Origin: JAFALK01 sp036500605
Lineage (GTDB): Bacteria > Pseudomonadota > Gammaproteobacteria > Burkholderiales > Burkholderiaceae_C
Direction: 5' to 3'
DNA length: 64,000 nt
Assembly (NCBI GenBank): GCA_036500605.1
Contig: DASYBU010000016.1
Span: 62,001 to 126,000 of the forward strand
Below the pieces are notes generated by a model. That model ran no database searches. It saw only the letters and a list, made by a program, of their open reading frames with translations, and had not been told where the DNA came from. The translations under genes and the position numbers were made by a program. Each line of letters opens with the position of its first letter. The stretch's first letter is position 1. Of the stretch, positions 52,377-58,929 are shown piece by piece.

Positions 52377-53186
52377 ATGTTGATCGAATTCAAGCGTACC
52401 GGCGAACTGAAAGACCTGAACAGCTACCCCCTGTGGCTGCAGCAGGTCGTTCGCTCTACTGATGCCGACAAGCAGCGCATCATCAATCACCGCCTGTTCT
52501 CGCTGATGCGCGACGCGCGTCTGCCGCTGCCGGTGATGCGCCGCTTCCTGATCGGCACCTGGTCGACCATCGAGCAGTTCCCGCGCTTCATGGCCAAGAA
52601 CCTCGAGAAGATCAGCTTTGGCGAGAGCACAGGCCACGACATGGCGCGCCGCTACCTGATGCACAACATCCGCGTCGAGCAGAAGCACGCGGACCACTGG
52701 GTCGAATGGGCCAAGTCGGCCGACGTGACGCTCGATGATCTGCGCCACTCGGAAGGGCATGACGCGATGAACGCGCTGGCCCACTGGTGCTGGCAGATCG
52801 CCGACCGTTCGAGCCTGGCCGTGGGCATGGCCGCGACGAACTTCGCGGTGGAAGGCGCGACCGGCGAATGGTCGTGCCTGGTGTGCTCCAAGAAGGACTA
52901 CGCCAACTCGCTGCCCGAAGACATCCGCGGCCCGGCCATGCGCTGGCTGCGCGTGCACGCCGAGTACGACGACACGCATCCCTGGGAAGCGCTGGAAATC
53001 ATCGCCACGCTGCTGGGCCATGAGCCCGCACAGGGCGAGATCGACGCGATCCGCCGCGCCATCCGCTCGAGCTACTCGTACATGGAAATGGCCGCTGACT
53101 GGGCCATGTCCGCCAGCGAGCAAGCGGGTTTTGCGCAGCATTCCGAGAACGATTCGGTGCTGGCCGAGCTCGAAGTGGCGGCCTGA
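52377..53186 (+). CDS. undA: UndA-like heme-oxygenase-fold diiron enzyme (1-alkene-forming fatty acid decarboxylase family)
   Basis: 269 residues, all-helical. The six predicted iron ligands are Glu101, His104, Glu159, His194, Asp198 and His201, found in IRVEQKHADHW, FAVEGATGEW and VHAEYDDTHPWEALEII. These positions and much of the sequence match Pseudomonas UndA as I remember it (LIGxWxxxEQF, MARRxLMxNIRV, GATGEWSxLVCS). UndA turns medium-chain fatty acids into terminal alkenes with O2. Cytoplasmic. The ATG follows AGGAGCG. It stands alone after zipA, with no fatty-acid or redox-partner gene nearby. Substrate range is inferred. Confidence 0.78.
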   Translation: MLIEFKRTGELKDLNSYPLWLQQVVRSTDADKQRIINHRLFSLMRDARLPLPVMRRFLIGTWSTIEQFPRFMAKNLEKISFGESTGHDMARRYLMHNIRVEQKHADHWVEWAKSADVTLDDLRHSEGHDAMNALAHWCWQIADRSSLAVGMAATNFAVEGATGEWSCLVCSKKDYANSLPEDIRGPAMRWLRVHAEYDDTHPWEALEIIATLLGHEPAQGEIDAIRRAIRSSYSYMEMAADWAMSASEQAGFAQHSENDSVLAELEVAA

Positions 53187-53195
53187 GTGCCGTGG

Positions 53196-53229
53196 AAGCT
53201 GCCGCCGTTCAAACAGCGGCGTGCAGCTT
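53196..53229. terminator. hairpin between convergent undA and chemoreceptor genes
   Basis: AAGCTGC-C-GCCG and CGGC-GT-GCAGCTT form an imperfect stem spanning the undA 3' side and the last codons of the chemoreceptor gene. It is positioned to end both transcripts. No U-tract is present on either side. Confidence 0.4.
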
Positions 53230-54765
53230 GAACTGCGCCACCACATCGGCCAGCATGGCCGCCTGATCCCGCAAGGATTCGGCGGCCGCAGCCGATTCCT
53301 CGACCAGCGAGGCGTTCTGCTGCGTCATGCCATCGAGCTGGCCGATGGCGGTGTTGACCTCGCCCAGGCTCTCGGTCTGCATCGACACGGCGGCAGCAAT
53401 CTCCGCGATCAGCGCGTTGACGCGTTCGATCGATGACACCACATCGCGCATCGTCGTGCCCGCGTCGCCCACCAACTGAGCGCCTTCCTCGACCTGTGTC
53501 ACCGAGCCCGAGATCAAGGTCTTGATCTCTTTGGCGGCCTGTGCGCTGCGCTGCGCCAGACCGCGCACCTCGCTCGCCACCACCGCGAAACCGCGACCCT
53601 GTTCACCAGCGCGTGCGGCTTCAACCGCCGCGTTAAGCGCGAGGATATTGGTCTGGAAGGCAATGCCGTCAATCACGCCGATGATGTCGCCGATCTTGCG
53701 CGATGTGGCGCGGATGCCCTCCATGGTCTGCACCACCTGTGCGACCACCGCACCGCCTCTTGCGGCCACGCCCGAGGCTGCCAGCGAGAGTTGATGCGCC
53801 TGGCGTGCGGACTCCGCGCCCTGGCGCACGGTTTCGGTCACCTGCTGCATGGCGGCCGAAGTCTCTTCCAGGCTGGAGGCCGCTTGTTCAGTGCGCGCCG
53901 AAAGATCATGCCCACCGGTGGACACCTCCTGGCTCGCTGCGGCGATCTGGTCAGCGCTGCGCTTGACGGCACCCACCGACTGGTTGAGCGCATCCTGCAT
54001 GCGCGCGAGGGAGCGCAGCAGATCGCCCATCTCGTCGCCGCGCGTGGAGGTCACGACGCCGGTCAGGTCGCCACCGGCGATGCGGTTGGCCGTGGCCGAG
54101 GCGAAGGACAGCGGCACGGTCAGGGAGCGGGTCAGCATCCAGGCGACAACGCCGCCAAGCGCCAAGGCCAGGATCACCATGGCCCAGATGCCGAAGAGGA
54201 CTTCGTCGTAGTTGCGCACTGCGTCGGCGTTGGCGAGCTTCACGGATTCAGCATTGACGTTGTTGAGCACGTCCATCGCCGCCGTGGTGGCACGGAAGTC
54301 CTTGCGCGACCCGGCGCGCATGAAGGCCGCAGCCTCCGTGGTCTTGCCCTCGTGCACCATGGCCAGCAGCGTGGTCTGCGCAGTCTTGTACTGCGCAATC
54401 GTCTCCTTGAGCTTGGCGAAACCATCGCGCTCCGCATTGCTCGCGAAATCGGCGCTGTAGGCCTCAAGCAGCTTGTGCATGATCTCCCAGTGGTGGGTGA
54501 TGCGGCTGCTTTCCTCAGCAATCGCCTGGGCGTCACCACCCAGTACGAGCTGCATCTCGGCCCGGCGCATATCGTTCAGGGCGTCATCCATGGCCGCCAG
54601 TTGCTGCGTGCTCGGCAGACGTTCCTCGGCCAGATCTGTGACGCTGGCCTGCACGCGGTTGACCCGGCTGATCGCAAACAAGCCCATCGCGAGTACCAGC
54701 AAGAGCAGCACCCCGAAACCCAGGGCCAGACGACGGCCCACACGCAGATTTGACAGCAAGTTCAT
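53209..54765 (-). CDS. methyl-accepting chemotaxis protein
   Basis: 518 residues. Membrane helix 1 at about 13-33, a periplasmic four-helix-bundle (4HB-type) sensor to about 190, helix 2, HAMP (SFASATANRIAGGDLTG), and a long signalling coiled coil with the tip IGVIDGIAFQTNILALNAAV. It passes ligand binding to CheA/CheW. The C-terminus (FKLHAAV) lacks the NWETF pentapeptide, so it probably needs another receptor for adaptation. GGAGGGAAGCG precedes the ATG. No che genes are nearby. The open frame runs past the ATG, but that stretch is not protein. Confidence 0.92.
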   Translation of the reverse strand: MNLLSNLRVGRRLALGFGVLLLLVLAMGLFAISRVNRVQASVTDLAEERLPSTQQLAAMDDALNDMRRAEMQLVLGGDAQAIAEESSRITHHWEIMHKLLEAYSADFASNAERDGFAKLKETIAQYKTAQTTLLAMVHEGKTTEAAAFMRAGSRKDFRATTAAMDVLNNVNAESVKLANADAVRNYDEVLFGIWAMVILALALGGVVAWMLTRSLTVPLSFASATANRIAGGDLTGVVTSTRGDEMGDLLRSLARMQDALNQSVGAVKRSADQIAAASQEVSTGGHDLSARTEQAASSLEETSAAMQQVTETVRQGAESARQAHQLSLAASGVAARGGAVVAQVVQTMEGIRATSRKIGDIIGVIDGIAFQTNILALNAAVEAARAGEQGRGFAVVASEVRGLAQRSAQAAKEIKTLISGSVTQVEEGAQLVGDAGTTMRDVVSSIERVNALIAEIAAAVSMQTESLGEVNTAIGQLDGMTQQNASLVEESAAAAESLRDQAAMLADVVAQFKLHAAV

Positions 54766-54939
54766 CGCTTCCCTCCGGTTTGGCCGTCGATGCGGGCCTA
54801 ACGCTAAGGTAGCACGGCATCGACTCAGGACGCAAAGACGGGGCGATTGATCGCCCGTGCGGCGCCATGCCAAGGGTTCCACCGGATGCCACGAGCCGGA
54901 CGGTTCATCATCATGCGCACAAACATTGAGGAGACAAGC

Positions 54940-55953
54940 ATGTTTTTGACTCGACGCTCGCTCGTGCAAGCGATGGGCGCGGCCGCGCTGACGCCGACCC
55001 TGTCGTTCGCACAAGGCACCGGCCTGAAGGTCTCGCATCAGTTTCCGGGCGGCACGATCGACGAAGGCGACTTCCGCGACCGCCTGTGCCGCAAGTTCGC
55101 AGTCGAAGTGGAGAAGCGCAGCGGCGGCGCGCTCAAGGCTTCGGTCTATCCGGGCTCTTCGCTGATGAAGACCAACGCGCAGTTCTCGGCCCTGCGCAAG
55201 GGTGCGCTGGACATGAGCCTGGTGCCGCTGTCCTACGCGGGCGGTGAAGTGCCGGAAACCAACATCGGCCTGATGCCGGCCTTGGTGCCCAACTACGAGG
55301 TGGGCGCGGCCTGGAAGAACGCCGAGGTGGGCAAGCAGCTCGCCGGCGTGCTTGACAAGAAGGGCGTGATCATTGTCAGCTGGATCTGGCAGGCAGGCGG
55401 CGTGGCCAGCCGCGCCACCAAGCTGGTGAGCCCGGCCGATGCCAAGGGCCTGAAAGTGCGCGGTGGCAGCCGCGAGATGGACATGATGCTGAAGGAAGCC
55501 GGCGCCGCCGTCATCTCGCTGCCGTCGAACGAAATCTACGCGGCCATGCAGACCGGCGCCATGGATGCGGCCATGACGTCCTCGACCAGCTTCATCTCCT
55601 TCAAGCTCGAAGAGATCGCCAAGCACCTGACCTCGGGGCGCCAGCGCACCTACTGGTTCATGCTTGAGCCGTTGATGATCTCCAAGGACATCTTCATGGC
55701 GCTGCCCAAGGCGCAGCAGGACATCATCATGGCCGTGGGCGCCGAGCTTGAGACCTTCGGCCGCGATGCTGCTCGCGCGGATGACAAACGCGCCGCCGAG
55801 GTCTATGCCAAGGCCGGCGCGCAGGTCTGGGATATCGATGAAGCCACGCTCAAGCAATGGCAGGCGATCGCGCAACGCACGGCCTGGAAGGACTTTTCCG
55901 ATCGCAGCGAGGTCACGGCCTCCTTGATGAAGGCGGCGCAGAAGTTGTTGTGA
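54940..55953 (+). CDS. dctP: TRAP transporter solute-binding protein (DctP-type)
   Basis: 337 residues with a twin-Arg-like start (MFLTRRSLVQAMGAA) and signal to about residue 25. Typical DctP features: LKVSHQFPGGTIDEGDFRDR, an Arg in the GLKVRGG ligand-contact stretch, and SNEIYAAMQTGAMDAA. It would bind an organic acid in the periplasm for a TRAP channel. GAGGAG precedes the ATG. The following gene is a DctQ/DctM fusion remnant overlapping by 4 bases, so this protein is probably without its channel unless another copy exists. Confidence 0.9.
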   Translation: MFLTRRSLVQAMGAAALTPTLSFAQGTGLKVSHQFPGGTIDEGDFRDRLCRKFAVEVEKRSGGALKASVYPGSSLMKTNAQFSALRKGALDMSLVPLSYAGGEVPETNIGLMPALVPNYEVGAAWKNAEVGKQLAGVLDKKGVIIVSWIWQAGGVASRATKLVSPADAKGLKVRGGSREMDMMLKEAGAAVISLPSNEIYAAMQTGAMDAAMTSSTSFISFKLEEIAKHLTSGRQRTYWFMLEPLMISKDIFMALPKAQQDIIMAVGAELETFGRDAARADDKRAAEVYAKAGAQVWDIDEATLKQWQAIAQRTAWKDFSDRSEVTASLMKAAQKLL

Positions 55954-56333
55954 GCCCTGGTGTTGATGTTGCCGAGACTGCCGTTGTTGCTGCACCGCTG
56001 ATCGATCCCGCCACACCCAGCTGGTTGCGCCCGCTGGCTTGGCTGCTGGCGCAGCTCAACCGCGTCATGGCGGGCTTGGGCATGCTGGCCTTGCTGGCAG
56101 CTTCGCTGATCCTGACTTCCAGCGTCGTGATGCGCTACTACCTGCATGCCTCGACGGACTGGCAGGACGAAGCGGCAGTGTTCTGCCTCGTTGGCGCCAC
56201 CTTCCTGTGCGGCGGTTTTGTGCAGAACCTGCGCGGCTTCGTGCTGCTGATGTTCCTGGCGGTGCTGATGATCTGCGTGTTTCCCGGCATCGCGACCGGC
56301 TTGCCGAACCTGGTGATGGGGACGGCAAGCTAG
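55950..56333 (+). pseudogene. DctQ/DctM fusion remnant of a TRAP transporter
   Basis: 127 residues with a GTG start overlapping the dctP stop (GTGA). Residues 1-92 are the start of a DctQ small permease: membrane helix LGMLALLAASLILTSSVV, then MRYYLHASTDWQDEAAVF and the second helix. At about residue 92-95 (FVQNLRG) the sequence changes to that of the C-terminal end of a DctM large permease: FVLLMFLAVLMICVFPGIAT and GLPNLVMG. Two DctQ helices and nearly all of DctM are missing. The most economical reading is one in-frame deletion of about 1.4 kb; transport function should be lost. Confidence 0.72.
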
Positions 56334-56338
56334 GTACG

Positions 56339-56779
56339 TCAGGGTGTGAGCAGCGCCACGCGTTGATCGCCTGCGGTTGCAGCATCAGGTGAGCGCAGTT
56401 CGATGAGGAAGCTGAACTGCTGCGATTCCGTCGCGGTGTTGCTGCAATCCAGGGTCTGCACGGCATGGCGGATGGCGCTGCGCGTTCCGGCCAAGGCCCT
56501 GGTGTTCAGACCTGCGACGCGAACGTCGTGGATGCGTGTGCCGCTCAGTTCGAAGTACACGCGAAACGTGCCGATCGGCTCTTCGCGGGTCCAGATGGGA
56601 ACGATGCTCTCTTTAAGCGAGGCGTCGATATCGAGGCAGGCTGCGTGCACGTCGTGGCGCTCAGTGGCGGCGGCGCGTTGCGCTTCGGTCTGGGCAACGG
56701 CCGGATTTGCAAGCGCAGCCAGCAAAGTAGCGGAAGCGACAAGCAAGTGCGAGAAAGAAAGCGTGGTACTGCGTGACAT
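56339..56779 (-). CDS. exported protein with TonB-C-like fold, function unknown
   Basis: 146 residues with a signal peptide to about 30 (NPAVAQ). The rest has a pattern YFELSGTRIHDVRVAGL then TRSAIRHAVQTLDC and FSFLIELRS, which resembles the C-terminal region of the TonB protein at 62287 (RVVSVEV, two-cysteine spacing, FxFxI). One cysteine is far from the other, consistent with a disulfide. No family assigned. It converges on the TRAP remnant. An upstream ATG adds 11 residues. Confidence 0.5.
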   Translation of the reverse strand: MSRSTTLSFSHLLVASATLLAALANPAVAQTEAQRAAATERHDVHAACLDIDASLKESIVPIWTREEPIGTFRVYFELSGTRIHDVRVAGLNTRALAGTRSAIRHAVQTLDCSNTATESQQFSFLIELRSPDAATAGDQRVALLTP

Positions 56780-57032
56780 GAAACATCCCTGTGGAATTGA
56801 CGTGGAGAACATTGCGAATCAGGAAGAAGTTCCCGATCGCCTTCGCAGGATGAAGCTGGCCGTGCGTCTCGCCCATCCCCCGAGAAGCCAGCGATGAGAG
56901 GGCTCAAGAAGACTCGAATCGAGGCACGGAGACATCCCCCATCGAGAGGTCCGTTCGCGCATCGCGGCGGCATGAATTCCTGTATTTGCTCGCGCGGCGC
57001 CGAGGCTGGGCACCGGCTCTACACTTGCGCCC

Positions 57033-57248
57033 ATGCGCGCCGCCCTCAGCATCCTCGGTCTCGTGATCGTCTTCGCGATCGTCATGTTCAACGTCAAGCA
57101 CCAGGTTCAGACCTTGGCGCCGCGAGCGGCTGCGAGCGCTGGCGCTGCATCGGCCTCGCGCAACTTGCCGGAGTCCGTGAAGGACCAGGTACAGAGCTCG
57201 ATGGACCAGGCCGCCAGCGCCGCTGCCTCGGCCGCTGCTCAACCATGA
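57033..57248 (+). CDS. small single-pass membrane protein
   Basis: 71 residues: one N-terminal helix (LSILGLVIVFAIVMF), then an Ala/Ser-rich cytoplasmic or periplasmic tail. It overlaps the tadA start by 4 bases (ATGA), which supports it being translated. Function unknown. The 253-bp gap upstream (56780-57032) shows no recognised element. Confidence 0.6.
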   Translation: MRAALSILGLVIVFAIVMFNVKHQVQTLAPRAAASAGAASASRNLPESVKDQVQSSMDQAASAAASAAAQP

Positions 57249-57793
57249 GCCTCGACGAATATGCGATGAGCCTGGCGCTGGACCAGGCGCGCAACGCCTG
57301 GCTCGTGGGTGAGGTGCCGGTGGGTGCGGTGTTGATGCGCAACGGCCAGGTGATCGCCACCGGCTACAACCGCCCGATCACCACACATGACCCGACCGCG
57401 CACGCCGAGATCGTGGCGCTGCGCCATGCCGCCACGCTGCTGGAGAACTACCGGCTGCCCGAATGCGAGCTGTTCGTGACGCTGGAACCCTGTGCGATGT
57501 GTGCGATGGCGCTCATGCACGCACGGCTCAAGCGCGTCGTGTTTGCCGCGCCCGATCCCAAGACCGGCGTGGCCGGATCGGTGATCGACCTCTTTGCGCA
57601 GAAGCAGCTCAACCACCACACGCACATTGAAGGCGGCGTGCTGGCCGAGCAATCGAGCCAGATGCTGCGCGACTTCTTTGCCGAACGCCGCGAGGCTGCG
57701 CGCCAGCGCCGCGCGGCGCGCCATTCGCATTCCCACGCCGACGAACCCATTCCTACCGGCGAGGTCTTGCATCTCGACGACCCTCAAATATGA
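57245..57793 (+). CDS. tadA: tRNA-specific adenosine deaminase
   Basis: 182 residues. Zinc site: His53 and Glu55 in HAEIVALRHA, Cys83 and Cys86 in EPCAMCAMAL. It makes inosine at the wobble position of tRNA-Arg(ACG). The C-terminal tail after residue 155 is longer than in E. coli and rich in Arg and His. It overlaps genes on both sides by 4 bases, so the three are an operon. Confidence 0.95.
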   Translation: MSLDEYAMSLALDQARNAWLVGEVPVGAVLMRNGQVIATGYNRPITTHDPTAHAEIVALRHAATLLENYRLPECELFVTLEPCAMCAMALMHARLKRVVFAAPDPKTGVAGSVIDLFAQKQLNHHTHIEGGVLAEQSSQMLRDFFAERREAARQRRAARHSHSHADEPIPTGEVLHLDDPQI

Positions 57794-58734
57794 CCACACT
57801 GACCATCTACTCTCCCGCCGGCGCCATTGCGCAAGGCGCCACGCTCAAGCGCGCAGCCAAGCGTCTGACCAAGCTGGGTTTCGAGGTGGAGATCGACGAA
57901 GCCGCCTTGCTGAAAGATCAGCGCTTTGCCGGTGACGACGCGACGCGCCTGGCGGCCATCCACCGCGTCGCCAAGGCCGCGCCGAGCGTGGCGCTGGCTT
58001 CGCGCGGCGGCTACGGCCTAACGCGTTTGCTCGACGGCATCGACTGGAAGCTGATCCAGCACAGCGTCGAGCACGGCACGCGCTGGGTTGGCATGAGCGA
58101 TCTGACGGCGCTGCAGCTGGGGCTGCTGGCGCACACGAAGGCGCAGAGCTGGTCGGGGCCGGTGGCGTATGACGATTTCGGCCGCTCGGATGACGAGGGG
58201 GGTGTTGACGATGTGACCGAGGGCTGCTTTGTCGAAGCGATGAGCGGCGCGCTCGAAGCCGTGGGCTTCCGCACCGAAGCCGGCTTCGATGGCCTCGGCG
58301 TGGCCGGCACCTTGTGGGGCGGCAATCTGGCCATGATCTGTTCGCTGCTCGGTACCAAGCACTTCCCGAAGATCAAGGGCGGCATCCTCTTCCTTGAAGA
58401 CGTGGCCGAACAACCGTTCCGTGTCGAGCGCATGCTGATGCAACTGCAGATGGCGGGCGTGCTCGACGCGCAGAAGGCCATCGTGCTGGGCGAATTCAGC
58501 GCCTGGCGCAAGACCAAGGTCGACCGCGGCTACAACCTCAAGTCAGCGATTGCCGCGCTGCGCGCGCTGACCAAGACGCCGATCCTGACGGGCCTGCCGT
58601 TCGGGCATGTGCCGACGAAGGTGTGCTTGCCGGTTGGCGCGAAGGTGGAGTTGCTGGTGCAGGGCAGGGATGCTTTTATTGGGTGGGCGGGGGAGCATGA
58701 CCATCGGCATCACGGGCATCACCATCACGGCTGA
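57790..58734 (+). CDS. ldcA: LD-carboxypeptidase (S66 family)
   Basis: 314 residues, cytoplasmic. The nucleophile Ser is in WVGMSDLTAL and the S66 pattern continues with VGVAGTLWGGNLAM and LFLEDVAEQPFRVERML. It trims D-Ala from muropeptides during cell-wall recycling; MccF-like immunity proteins are relatives. It starts by 4-bp overlap with tadA. The last ten residues are a His-rich tail (HDHRHHGHHHHG), unusual for this family. Confidence 0.9.
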   Translation: MTTLTIYSPAGAIAQGATLKRAAKRLTKLGFEVEIDEAALLKDQRFAGDDATRLAAIHRVAKAAPSVALASRGGYGLTRLLDGIDWKLIQHSVEHGTRWVGMSDLTALQLGLLAHTKAQSWSGPVAYDDFGRSDDEGGVDDVTEGCFVEAMSGALEAVGFRTEAGFDGLGVAGTLWGGNLAMICSLLGTKHFPKIKGGILFLEDVAEQPFRVERMLMQLQMAGVLDAQKAIVLGEFSAWRKTKVDRGYNLKSAIAALRALTKTPILTGLPFGHVPTKVCLPVGAKVELLVQGRDAFIGWAGEHDHRHHGHHHHG

Positions 58735-58861
58735 TCTGCGCTTGATCTTGCTCAGGCACAGCCGCAATCGATCGATGAAGGAACAGCAAGCAACAAGCTG
58801 AGAACTTAGGGATTTCTGTGAATCGGCGTCCACGCCCAAATCGGGTCTGGTCTCCAACTGA

Positions 58862-58886
58862 GAACTCGTTCTATCCGGACGAGTTC
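58862..58886. promoter_or_regulatory. palindrome upstream of the second TonB-dependent receptor
   Basis: GAACTCGT and ACGAGTTC around a 9-base centre, 44 bp before the receptor ATG. It could be an operator or a leader hairpin. The rest of the 195-bp gap shows a short GTGCG/CGCAC pair and nothing clearer. Confidence 0.4.
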
Positions 58887-58929
58887 CGTGTGCGTGTCAT
58901 CCGCACGCCTCTCATTCACAAGGAATCTC

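Noticed and set aside
54766..56016. Upstream extension of the chemoreceptor frame over 400 codons
   Set aside because: It is antisense to dctP. The receptor has an obvious ATG with ribosome-binding site at 54765 and a membrane helix directly after it.
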